A DNA stretch of 64,000 bases from Margaritispora aquatica (Eukaryota; Ascomycota; Leotiomycetes; Helotiales; Discinellaceae), in assembly GCA_007644065.1 (NCBI GenBank), contig VJWN01000006.1, positions 248,001 to 312,000 of the forward strand, given 5' to 3'. This document shows, in pieces, positions 12,071 through 23,260 of the stretch. How positions within the stretch are numbered: position 1 is the first letter of the stretch; each line of letters starts with the position of its first letter. The translations under genes were made by a program, and so were the position numbers. The notes under the pieces were generated by a model. The model saw only the letters and a program-made list of their open reading frames with translations, was not told the origin of the DNA and ran no database searches.

Positions 12071-14790
12071 ATGTCCGCATCTACAACTCAGATACAATAT
12101 GTAACTCCGTCGTGGAATCTGGAAACACGGCCCCCACCAAGCACAAGAGATTTTCACCCAGATGCCTCGATTATTTTGATCGGATCGAGAGGCTCCGGCA
12201 AGCGCACACTAGGCTTCATTGGAGCAACACATCTAGGGCGAAGATTTATAACAGAAGACCATTACTTTCAACAAATCACTGGGACGTCTCGAGGTATATT
12301 CCTGCAGCAAAATGGAAGCCAAGAATTTCACAGGAAGAACATTGAAGTTCTGAGGCGCATGCTAGATGAGAACCGAACAGGCTGCGTGATTGAATGCGGA
12401 ATGGGAAGTCTATCAACTTCAGCTCAGAAAACTCTTTATGAGTACACGAAAACCAACCCAGTGATCTATATTACCCGCGAGAGTCGAAGAATCCGCTCGC
12501 TACTGAGGCTGGGAGATGAAGAAGCATCACGTTTGAAACTTGCAGACTTGGCTCATCGCCATTGCTCGAACTTAGAGTATTACAACCTGCACGATTCAAG
12601 CTGTGATGGAGCTGAAACCCCACTAGAGAATAGTTCCGGGAACGTATCTTCAAGGTTGAAGTATGCCAAAGAGGATTTCTCAAATTTCCTTGATTTCCTG
12701 ACTGGACTTGGAATTATTCGCAGTGGTTTTGAGAGCCCTTTCTCCATCGGTGCATTGCCACCAGAGTGTAGATCCCATACATACGCCCTATCTGTTCGTC
12801 TCTCCACAATATCTGATCTGGATTTGGTTGAACTTGAGGCGGGAGCAGATGCTGTTCAACTCAAAGTTGATGTGTGGTCTTCGGATCTCCAAAAGCTGAT
12901 TGGAAAGCAAGTAGCAACTATTAGAAGAAGTCTCGGGGTCCCAATAATATTCCAGGCAAGAAACTCTTTCAGTTGTCTCTCCTTCCATCACAAGCAATAT
13001 AGATAGACCTTTGCTCATGTAGTTGGTATTCAAGATTGATTTCTGTTCAGCCATCTTCGTAGAGATGTCAAAAAAATGTCGAAATATGTTAGTCAAAACT
13101 AACAGCCTCTAGGTTGAAGATTACGCTTTTGATGGTACTCAACTTTCCATTCAAGATCAGGAGAATGCTTACTTCATTCTTATGGAGTATGGGTTGCGAC
13201 TCGGTGTCGAATACATTGTTGTAGACCTGAAATACTCCTCTGACCGTGTAACACATCTTGTGCAATGTTCTGGCCGCACAAAGATCATTGGACACCACCT
13301 TCACCGCGAGGAAAACAGCTGGGGCTGGGATGATGAATCTCGTACTATCCAATATCGTAGAGCGAAGAATTTGGGGTGTGATATGGTTCGGTTTGTTCGA
13401 GCGACTTCGAAGCCGACGGACAACAATACGGTTCGTGAGTTCTTGAGAAATATCGAAGCAATCCCTGGCCATCTTCCGATAATTGCCTATAACATTGGAC
13501 CGCATGGACGAACCTCTTTGATTGAAAACCGAATATTCACACCTGTGACTCATCCTATTATGCAAAACACTGTTAGCAAAAGCCAAATCAGACAATTCCT
13601 TCCCACCGCTGCAGAGGCCATGGAAGCACTATACCAGTAAGTCACATTCATTCTTGAGCATCGGAGCAATAAGGCCTACGTTTTCATCCAAAAGCTGCTT
13701 GCTAATATCTGCTGAAAATATCTAGGTCTCGCATTCTTGATCCGTTGCACTTTTATCATTTGGGAGCAAGCGTCTTCTACTCTTTATCTCCCGCGATGCA
13801 TAGTGCTGCATATCGGGTCTGTGGCATGAGTAACGATTTTCAATCTTTGCAGGTGTCTTCTTTGGATGACATCCATAAACTGTGCCAAGATCCAAATTTC
13901 GGTGGTGCGGCGATCACACAGCCTTATAAAGTGCAGATACTTTCACGCATAGCTGCTCGAAGCTATCATGCCAAAGCTATTGGTGCGGTCAACACTCTGT
14001 TGCCATTGCGGATGCTTCCTCATAGCAAGCCGTTAGATGGGAGCACTCAATCTTTACTACGTCACGCAAATCAAAGGAGCAAAGCTGGCCCTGTCTATGC
14101 TTACTATGGCGATAATACTGATTTCATTGGGATCATGATTTGTTTGAAACGCAACATGTCTCCGAGGAACGCCATTCAGCCGTCGAAGACTACTGGCTTG
14201 GTTATCGGTGCTGGAGGTATGGCTCGAGCAGCAATTTATGCTATGATTCAACTTGGGTGCAGGAAGATATTTCTTCTCAATCGTACGGTCCAGCATGCTG
14301 AGGACGTGGCTCGGCATTTCAATTCTTGGGCCTCAGGCCTCAGCATCGATGGAGACATTGTCAAAGTTTTGGGGTCAATCGATGAGCCATGGCCATCCGC
14401 ATGCAGGCAGCCAACCATGATTGTTTCATGTGTTCCTGCGAGGAGCATTGGCAGTGAATCTCCAGCCAAATTCGAAATGCCATCTCATTGGTTAGGAAGC
14501 CCAACTGGTGGCGTTGTGATTGAAGTGAGTTTTCTGATCATGAATTTCAGAGCAGGACTAACACGCTCTCTCAGCTTGCCTATTTACCTTTGGACACTCC
14601 ACTTCTGAAGCAAATTCGTCGTGTTCGAGAAGAGACAAAGCAAGCATGGGTCATTGTTAATGGCCTTGAGGTTCTGCCAGAGCAAGCAATTGCACAATTT
14701 GAGCTAATGACTGGAAGAAAGGCTCCGAAGCGACGCATGCGGCTTGAGGTGATGATGAACTATCACAGATACGAAGAGAATGTTGGTTAG
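12071..14790 (+). CDS. qa-1S: quinate repressor protein (QA-1S/QutR-like)
   Basis: Four exons (12071-12955, 13113-13636, 13726-14524, 14575-14790) give 807 aa. The first intron uses a GC donor (CAG|GCAAGA); the others are GT-AG. The order follows the C-terminal three domains of the AROM protein. A shikimate-kinase-like domain (about 30-190) has a P-loop reading GSRGSGKRT, with Arg where kinases have Ser/Thr. A type I dehydroquinase-like domain (about 235-470) follows: the His region reads IIGHHLHRE, and the Schiff-base Lys position appears to be Arg in MVRFVRAT. A shikimate-dehydrogenase-like domain (about 475-800) ends it, with SLSPAMHSA, ITQPYKVQ, GDNTDFIG and VIGAGGMARAA. Known QutR/QA-1S proteins are non-enzymatic sensors that bind the activator and block it until quinate or shikimate is present. 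The altered P-loop and dehydroquinase residues fit that role. It is slightly shorter than the roughly 920-aa relatives. Confidence 0.92.
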
Positions 14791-16004
14791 TCAATTGGAA
14801 AATAAGTCAAATCATGTCGTTCATCAAAACTCAATGTTGCAAAACCATAACGCAGCGCAAAACATTCAACCATCTTTCTCATTTAAATCCTACTCAAATC
14901 ATCACCTTCGCTTGTTGCTGCAGTCAACCGACGCGGTCTCTGCACAGAGTGATGGTTTCGGTGCAAATTTCCCGCCTCAAAAATATCTATCATATCCCAG
15001 AGGTTTTTCACATATACCGATGCTTTACTACAGGGAACTTACCACCATAGCACGACTAGACTATAGGTAACAGTCGCTCTGTATCGCAAATGATATTGCT
15101 TCACAGGTACCTGTAGATACGGTTCGGAGATCGTATTGCTGAGTATGTACCACGATGAGTAATTGCTTCACTAGCGCTTCCTGCCTCTCGAGCCAACTCC
15201 ACGTTTTTCCAGCACATGCCTTTTCATTTGCACACAAAACACAAGCTGGGTCCCAGATTCCACAACAGTACAAGTGCGGCTCAATTCAGCATATTGTCAT
15301 CCTGACAACTCTAGCTTCTCATCGTTGTACAACTTTGTCATCACAAGTCTGCAAATTTTCCATGCGTCAAATGCAATTACTCATCAGACACGAGAAGTGG
15401 GTCTCCTTCAAAATCTCGCTTCCACATTGACAAACATTCCAGCCACGGCTATATCCGCACAAAAGATCGTGTTATGTGGAGAATGTGGAGTTGTAAGTTC
15501 ATTACCTAATATTACAGATGCTGATTAAATTCATCAAATGCCGGGGCGGGCCTGCATGTATCCTTCTTATGCAGGAACCTTATTCCGAGGTCTCCAATCG
15601 ATTTCCAAATGTTGTGTTAATTGGCAAGATGGTACGCACAAGGTTAGCCTCTTCCGCCATCTGGTGCTACTTCGCTACTCCGCTGCTTCGAGTACCGCTA
15701 TGATAAACATGCATATTTAATTCGTCAGCCTTCCTAATCCTGACACTCCACCAGCGCGAAAGTATTGTTGCGGTGAAAGGATTTCTTGTTACAGTGCTTG
15801 CTGTAAAAGCAATTCGCAACCAAGACCTTGGCTTTGCGACGGCATACTCCACATCTCAACTTCTCAAGCACGTAGTCGCTGCTGGTGGATACAAGTGTAC
15901 ATGCAATGCAATTACTTTGATGACAAACTAGCGAGTGTCCCTGTGCTGAAGATTTGTGATGATGCCGATTTTTTGAAAGCATTAGGTTGGCGAGCAACTC
16001 CATG
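14791..16004. other. intergenic, no supported gene
   Basis: About 1.2 kb. Several short frames exist on both strands. A plus-strand frame around 15440-15500 (VLCGECGVV) meets a GTAAGT donor and an ACAG acceptor that opens onto 15518-15703, and a minus-strand frame 15734-16003 is cysteine-rich. Neither extends into a recognisable protein. Confidence 0.4.
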
Positions 16005-16012
16005 TATAAAAG
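16005..16012 (+). promoter_or_regulatory. TATA box of the isochorismatase-like gene
   Basis: TATAAAAG lies 117 bp upstream of the ATG at 16122 and is followed by a CT-rich leader, a layout common for strongly or conditionally expressed fungal genes. Confidence 0.55.
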
Positions 16013-16121
16013 GAGATAGAAGCACCAACTACTCGAACTTCACCTCATCCTCATCACTCTCAACACAGACTTCAGATCATCTTCATCAGTCTTGCTCTTC
16101 AGATCGTCATCTTTCGCAAAT

Positions 16122-17037
16122 ATGAGATACAGTACTATCTTCGCAGCTCTCGTGGCTGGAGCTTCCGCTACAGGCACGTTTTATGCTCCACAAGACTTTC
16201 TTCGCATTTTCTAACATAATATCAGGCTTCACCTTCACTCGCCTCAATAAGACTGATGCTGTAAGTCGATTAAATCCTAATCTCTAGCTATTATATCTGA
16301 CAAAGCTCTCAGGCTCTTATTGTTGTCGACCATCAAATTGGCCTTTCTCAACTCGTTCGTGACTACTCAGTTGTGGAGTTCCGCAACGCTGTCCTTGCCC
16401 ACGCTGCCCTTGGAAAGCTCTTCAATCTTCCAACCATCTTGACCACTTCTGCTGACACTGGTTTGTGACTATGTTTCTCCCTGATTAACATTACTAATAC
16501 TAGATAGGACCAAATGGAGCGCTGCCCCATGAAATTGTTGATGTAAGCACAGTTTTAGTCTCCAACAGAAATCCCAACTAACCTAATTCACAGATGCACC
16601 CCACCGCCCCCTTCATCCACCGTCAAGGCGAAGTTGACGCCTGGGACAACCCTGAGTTCCGCGCCGCCGTCCGCGCAACCGGCAAGAAGCAGCTCATCAT
16701 CGCCGGTATTGTCACCGAAGTCTGCACCTCCTTCCTCGCGCTCTCCCTGCGTGCCGAGGGCTACGAAGTCTTTGCCAACACAGACGCCTCGGGTACCTTC
16801 AATGACAAACTCGCCGCGGACGCAAACCGCCGCATGGAGGCTGCAGGTGTTCACTTGATGGGTATGTTTGGTATCGCGATGGATCTGATGCGCGACTGGC
16901 GTAACACTCCTGGTGCCGGAGAGGTGCTGCCATTCTTGGATGTCTATCTTCCCCAGTATAGTCTTGTGGCTAGGGCGCATGGTAATGCGGTCCAGAACGG
17001 AACCTTGATTCCTGGGGAGGCGCAGATCTTGGTTTAA
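16122..17037 (+). CDS. secreted isochorismatase-like (YcaC-type) hydrolase
   Basis: Five exons (16122-16173, 16226-16260, 16313-16460, 16508-16542, 16594-17037) encode 237 aa. Two exons are only 35 nt, and the first intron has a GC donor (ACAG|GCACGT). Residues 1-17 (MRYSTIFAALVAGASAT) look like a signal peptide. The rest is a cysteine-hydrolase fold: an acid residue in ALIVVDHQIGL, then PFIHRQGEVDAWDNPEF, then KKQLIIAGIVTEVCTSFLAL with the expected nucleophile Cys. The family hydrolyses isochorismate or related small amides and vinyl ethers; the YcaC subgroup has no firmly established substrate. Because the gene carries a signal peptide, the enzyme probably acts outside the cell. Family assignment is confident; substrate is not. 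Confidence 0.85.
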
Positions 17038-18234
17038 TTGTTTGCGATTTATCGCAAAGGATGTCCTACAGAAAAAAAACTGAGAGATCGTAGAAGAATT
17101 GGCAAGATCGGGCGCTGGGTGGTGGTATGAGGCATGGAATGGAGCTTGTGTGCTTAGAGAGTGGGAGCGTAAAATTCGATGAAACTTCAATTCTAGGCGG
17201 ATAGATTAATTAAGATGCTTTGACTTATGAATGTCTACTTCGGCGGTAGCTTACCACTGATGGTCAAGGTTTCTTCCTTGTGATTATTCTTCGAGTACAA
17301 TAACTCGTGTCGAAACCTACTGTATTCTCGTTTCATTCCCAAGTTTCTTTGTTCTATGATTCGAACTAAGATGATGGTTGTGATTATACTTCAGATTTCT
17401 CCGTCTCTCGATCCTAGAGGATGAAAGCTACGGCCATTGTAACTCATTCTAGGCTTGAAGGAGTCCACAACAAGGTCAGTAGAGAATACGCGAGCAGTTA
17501 GGGCAAAAGCTTTAATCCCGAAGCAGTTCCGTAACCGATGCAAACCACATGCGAGTACACGCTCACTAAGCACCACCTTTGTCATTCGCTAATAGTGCTC
17601 GAATTGTTTATTTTAGTCTCTTCTGTGTACTTAATCGCAAATTTAATGAAAGCATTTAGGACGAAAGCTTTAATCCAAAAGGAGCTAGGTACCTCACCGC
17701 AAAAATCAAATGTGGACACGTGATTATTTTATACCCTACCTAATCCCGTCCGAATTGTCCGTTTTGGTGCTCAGCTACAGATTCTTGAGTAGGATACACC
17801 TCTAGATATCATTTGGATATCTACGAAAGGGGAAATGGAGAGAGAAGCAAGAGACACGAGATTAGGTGACATGAACTTGAAGTCATAGGGTAGTGAATAT
17901 CAATGTCTCGCTTCGCAATACGCGAGCATAGGAATAAATTTAACACAACTCTTATAATAGCGAAGTTTGAGACTTCTTCTTTTACATCTATATACTCACT
18001 TGCGATAGTCACGATTTAAGATACGGCAATCAATTTCTCAATAGCTAAGAGTTTTATTAGCTACTTCGGTTTCGTGTCTTCATAGGATCTAAGTACAAAG
18101 AACTTGTCCGATAGCAACACTATCCTTGAACACCGAAACTCCCCGTGTATCAGAACTCCTCAGATTTTGCCAAAACAGACGCAAAGTAGCGATCTTGAAA
18201 GAGCTAGTCGAGCGATACTTGGAATTATGGATGT
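17038..18234. other. convergent intergenic region, no gene seen
   Basis: AT-rich stretch between the 3' ends of the isochorismatase-like and 2EXR-like genes. No frame over 65 codons has coding character. An 8-A run near 17073 is the only homopolymer noted. Confidence 0.5.
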
Positions 18235-19639
18235 CTAGGCAGGTTTTGGACGGTGAGCCTCGACAACCATTCCTTGAACCAAGCCGTTGTGGAGAATGAT
18301 TTCAATTGAAGGAATACGCCACTTTCTGACAACCTTTCCTTCAGCCTCCCAAACTAGGAGTATATCAGTATGGAATACAGGGAATAAATAATTCGGGGCA
18401 GAGAATTGGCGTACCTTGCCAGTTAGTCCGAGCCTTAGCCATCTGATCGTCAATGGAATTTTGAACATTATCCTTCACGCCTCGCATGACGTCGAAATCT
18501 CGCTCTCTACCTGCAAGCAAGTACAGGATTTCCACGCTTCCAAACGTACGGACAATCTTCGCAACAGTATCAGAGTCCTCAAAGGCTCCAATTGCAAGAT
18601 AACGAACGCCTGCCTGACGAGCGGAGTCGAAGTGTGGATGACGAAGGCTGACGCAATCTTCATATCCCTCTTGTAGGTGCAAGATGTCCTCGTCGCGATT
18701 GAAGAGAATTGGGCTACCAAAGATTTGACCAAAGGCAGGTTGATGAGTCTTGGTGGTCTCTACATGTGCGGCCTTGGTCATGAACAAAGCACCGTGAACA
18801 TGACGTGACAAGGTGGGATCGAGACGCATGCCTGCAAAATTTAAGTTAGCATTTTGTTTTCGAAAAAAAAAAAAAATAACAAGAAAATGCGAGCATCTGG
18901 AATAAACTGCTAATGCTCAGCTGGGGAGGCATACCTTGCATAGTACCAATGATCTTAAGGACACGACCATGGGCAGCGTGATTCCAAATCTTGACCCACA
19001 GTTCCATTGGCAGGATATCCGTGACCTTGATAGGTATTTCTAAACCAAGCTCACCGTAGACCTTGGCACGCATAGCTTTCGTCGCATTCTTGATACAAGA
19101 TTCATTGGGTTTGAGGACTTGGCACTTTGACTTCATCGAAGCCTTCTCGATGTCGTTCACGGCTTTTAAGACTAAAGTATTTTCGTTCAGGTTGTTCTCG
19201 GCAGCAGCTTTTTCAAGATCGGAGACTGGCCTCGTAACAAGAAATTCGAACCTGTTAGGTCCAAAAATCTCGACGATACCAAGCTCACGACTGACTTTGA
19301 CAAGCAAACGTTGAAATCCAGTCCCTAAGAGTTGGAGAAGTCAGTAAAACTTTCAACTGTTTTGTATATTTCAAAATTCCCGAGGGATTGGTGTAAGGCT
19401 CTGCTTGTGTTTGAGTTTGCTCTAGCATGAAAGATAGGCTCCGCGATTCAAGCCCCCGCATAAATTTAATGCGACGTGGTACGGAAAGAGATCTAGGAAG
19501 CTGTAGTTAACGGATTGGATCGCAACTACATACCTGAGAATTGAGATGAACGAGAGATTGAGCGACCTTGAGCTAATACCTTAGGTCCATCACCATCTGT
19601 CTTGCGCTTCTTTAAGGCGCTTGAAGGAACGTCGGCCAT
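18235..19639 (-). CDS. 2EXR-like domain protein, function unknown
   Basis: Four exons (19534-19639, 18935-19324, 18415-18831, 18235-18353), all joins in phase 1, give 343 aa. The N-terminus is short, basic and Ser-rich. The central motif DILPMELWVKIWNHAAHGRVLKI resembles the start of the fungal 2EXR domain (LP.ELR..IW..A...R.V). The rest (PAFGQIFGSPILFNRDEDILHL, YLAIGAFEDSDTVAKIV, LYLLAGRERDF) is predicted globular and resembles the body of that family. 2EXR proteins are numerous in filamentous fungi and have no established role. The first intron is long (209 nt). Confidence 0.7.
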
Positions 19640-21920
19640 GCTGGGACTTTTTGGGGATAGAGGAGCGAGGGAGGAACTAATGGTTGGTTGTTGGGATAGC
19701 GGGAAGATAAGTAGGTGCGAAGAAGCGCTAGATTTATACTTAGTAGCGCATGAGGCTACGAAACGATAAGAGGCTTATCGGAAAACTCGAAGTGAATATA
19801 TAATAAGTGAATCAGGCTATCTTTAGTCACGTGTGTACCGTGAATCAAGTCTTATATGCCAATCAAGGTGAATAAGTAGAAGATTTCTGAGGCTAATTCT
19901 ATTCTCGAGTACCCTTTCATACTTCGACTCAAAGTATTTGTCCTCGGTCCGGCAACTGTGGAGGCGTTCGTTTAATTTGGAGTTCAACTCCTTCAGACTT
20001 AGGAGGTGATAAGCGAAGCTCGGTAACATCATCTGATCTGTTTTTGTTGCTTCTGTTGGATGTTATACGTTCTGAAGTTTAAGCAGACGTCTACGCGAGA
20101 TTTTAGGCGAGATTTCTGCACATACCCCACCAAGCCCGCTTCTCCTTTGTGCTGTCAACCTTTGTACTCGATAGATTCTATCAACAAATAGATTGTGTCG
20201 CACAGTAGTCTTATCTTTCGTAGAAACCCAGAACAAAACCCTCATTTCACGCAACTAAACTAATTTACGAATATTTCTTCAATCTAGCTTCCGTCATTTG
20301 ACATCGCAATCGTCTCCAACACACCTGTCGAATTCCTAACGCATATTAAATCTTGGGAGTTTTCCATCAAATTATCTGTAGAGATCTCGCAAAGGATTGC
20401 TTGAGACGAATCTTCAACGTTGCGCGAAACTCTCTTGTATCCCTACGTACCAAAAGCAGCTTTGCGACGCCCGATTTTCTCCATGATCTCCGATGGGTAA
20501 TAAAGCAGATATAATATCAGCTTTTCCATGCTCAGTAGCAGTGCAGGATTGATTTAGTTCATTTAGGCCAACTTCCTACCTGCCGGACAAAACCGATCCG
20601 ATCGGATCAGTTCGTGGACACCACGTGACTTTAGTGATAATAGCTTCGGTTTCCAAGCACTTTTATAAAGAATCCCAATTCTATAGCCCTTCTAAGAAGG
20701 CAAAAATAAGGTTTTTGATCTAAAATAATAGGAAACACAAAAAGCAACCTAAATACCTACCTATTTCTATGTATTTGTTGCACGTGCCACGATTTTCCTT
20801 CTAGAATTATATTCAGTTAGTAGAATTTATCTATAGCTGTTGATAAGCAAGAACATTATTAGATTTAAAAGAGGCTTACATGATTTATAGATGTCTGCTG
20901 CCAACGCAGGTTATATGGCGGATAGTTATCATTGGAATATTTAGAACTTGTCGACTGATTTGCTTGTCAATAAGACATCTTGCAAATGTTCACAGAATTC
21001 GGTATATTTATCAGAGCAGCAGCCTTGAAAACATAGAATCATACCTTTCCAGGGCCAGTGAGTTCTTCATCAAAGGATTTCAGCCAAAATAAAATAAGGA
21101 CTAGAACCAAAATCCTAGTGTCTAAGAGGGGTTGATAACAAATGCGAGAGGCGAATTTGACCAAGTCTCTTTGGTGCTTTGTGATAAAGAACAAAGTAGT
21201 AACATCTATGTCAAATGCGCCACTCTGCTACTTTACGACAAGAAAACTCTTGAGGCTTATGTCATCTCCGCTGGCAAGAAGTGCTCCATCGTTCTGACTT
21301 CATGTATTACAGCTAGTGCTTCTGACTTAGAACTGAACCTATGTAGACAGCTCTAAAAGCAGACGAGACGGCCAATTCCCAGCTTCCCAAACCCTGTATT
21401 CTCGAAGCAGACGATGAGTTGAACCATCGGCTGCATCAAACAATGACGTCTCCACTCTCATCACTTGGCGTGTCGAAAATGGGATGACACCCGCTGAGAC
21501 AAGGTATGCAACAGCCAAGCTTTCGATATTCCGCAAGCGAAGCTCTCAGCAAGCTCAGCAAGCAACAATTTGCGCACATTGGCACATAAAGCCAAGCGAT
21601 GTCCATCCCTTTCTCGTCTGGTCTCCGTCTGGTGCCCTTGTGTCCAAGATATTGGCAGTCCGAGATGTTCGTGTCAACTGATCTGATGGGACGGCAAAAA
21701 TTAACTTTACGAGGCAAAACGCCTCAACCGCAGAATCCTCGAGGGGATGTGAGAAATCACGCCACTGAGATCTCAAGCCAAGAGATCTCATCTTTCCAAA
21801 GCCATTGCAATCGTTGGAGACCAAGAGAATTGGCAGTTCGAAAGTTAGGCACCGGATGAGCTGGTTTGCTGAAGTCTTCTCTTGTGGCAAAGACTTGCCA
21901 GAATCGCTAATCTCAGCATG
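19640..21920. other. long AT-rich intergenic region
   Basis: About 2.3 kb with no convincing gene. Open frames at 20880-21092 and 21132-21356 lack splice partners and family resemblance. It contains the 14-bp palindrome noted separately and a CACGTG site near 20621-20626. Confidence 0.45.
20595..20608. repeat. 14-bp perfect palindrome
   Basis: GATCCGATCGGATC reads identically on both strands and lies 13 bp before a CACGTG core. It could be a dimeric transcription-factor site, but no factor is known for it here. Confidence 0.5.
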
Positions 21921-21928
21921 TATATAAT
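21921..21928 (+). promoter_or_regulatory. TATA box of the small secreted protein gene
   Basis: TATATAAT lies about 260 bp before the ATG at 22182. The leader is pyrimidine-rich and has a CACT repeat near 22105-22121. Confidence 0.5.
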
Positions 21929-22181
21929 GAAAGCATTGTGTACGACCTATAGCTTTTTTCTCCAGTCCACTCAATCATTCAATCTTTAATCCTTCTCTTT
22001 CCAATACATTCTCAATACAGCTGTGCTGTTGACTATTACCACTTTCTTTCAATCTAACTTTACTATCTTTTGAACATTCCATCTTCGCTCATTTCCAAGT
22101 AATTCACTCACTCACTCACTCATCCCAAATAACCAGTCAGCCTACCACCCAATCAACCAATCAACTTTACACTCTCTCAAA

Positions 22182-22795
22182 ATGCAATTCTCCACCGCAT
22201 TCGTTGTCTGCTTTGCTGCTCTCGCCATCGCTTCTCCAATCCAAAAGCGTGCTGGTGTCCTTGGTACCAAGACCTACAATGAGTATGCACGACAATTTCC
22301 CCCTCTGCTCGGAGGATTCTTTTGCTAACTATCCGTAAGAATCTCGATCTCCGGAGGTGTTGCCGGTAATGGAGAGGCCGAGGCTCTTGCCACATTCTCA
22401 GCACTCGATCTCAACGATATGGCAAATGTCGATCCAGCTGATATCGCTTTCCTCGGAGCTGTAAACGATATTGCCAATGCAGCCGAAGTTGGCGCCTTCA
22501 ACCCAGCAATTGAGAAGGCTACTGGAGATGAGAAGGTTGCTCTCGTCAACGGCAAGATAAAGAACAGTATGCTACTTCCACATCGTAGGCGCACATAACA
22601 AACACTAACAACCCACCAGAGATCGAGAAGTTGACAGCCACCAAGCTTGAGCTTATGATCAAGGCCGCTCAAGGAGAAGACACTAGCGCCAAACTAGCCG
22701 CTGAGCAGAAGAAGCTGGACAACAACATTGCATTGGACAAGAAGGCTGCTGGTCAACCTTCCACTAAGCTGTCCTTCGATGCCACAACTGGTTAA
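22182..22795 (+). CDS. small secreted protein, cysteine-poor
   Basis: Three exons (22182-22282, 22340-22566, 22620-22795) give 167 aa. Residues 1-18 form a signal peptide (MQFSTAFVVCFAALAIAS), followed by a Lys-Arg Kex2-type site (IQKR, residues 20-23). The mature part lacks cysteines and is Ala/Lys/Asp-rich and probably helical (EAEALATFSALDLNDMANVD, VALVNGKIKNKIEKLTATKLE). It resembles the widespread, uncharacterised fungal 'small secreted protein' group. The strong TATA box and long CT-rich leader suggest high expression. Confidence 0.82.
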
Positions 22796-23260
22796 AGCAT
22801 GTAATAGGAAACAGAGGAAGGGCGAAAGAGGGTGTTTGTGACTTCCTGGAGAAAGTCCAAATAGTGGAAAGAGAAGGAAGAGATTGAGTGAGGACAGGAA
22901 GGTAGAATAAATCTAATTTGTTCTAACATCTGTGCTATGATCAAATTCGTGAATTAAAATTGAAATAAGCAAACATCAAGAAGAGACTTTAATATGTCAA
23001 ACTGATTATGCGAGATTAATTGGAGATTAAGATCTCATTATTTGCAAATGACCATGAACAGATTTTGTTCGAAAGTAGTTGGTTAAGGGCGGTGTGTCGG
23101 GGCAGTATATTAGCACTACAACGACATCATGACTTCATATACCATCACTTTACAGTTTGAATTAATAGAACATCACAAGGAAAAACAAAGCACAGCCGCA
23201 TTGAAAGAGCGAGTTTGGCAACCTCATTGGAATACAATATCTAGCATTATTGTTGGCAAG
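22796..23260. other. intergenic, no gene seen
   Basis: 3' UTR of the secreted protein and promoter of the next gene. An in-frame ATG at 23129 lies upstream of the chosen start at 23261 but would add a non-conserved extension. Confidence 0.45.

Noticed and set aside
15734..16003. Cysteine-rich minus-strand frame
   Set aside because: Considered as a small secreted Cys-rich protein, but it has no signal peptide and the cysteine spacing fits no known fold.
19381..19460. Segment with GATTCAAGCCCC considered as a tRNA 3' half
   Set aside because: No matching acceptor, D or anticodon stems; it lies in an intron of the 2EXR-like gene.
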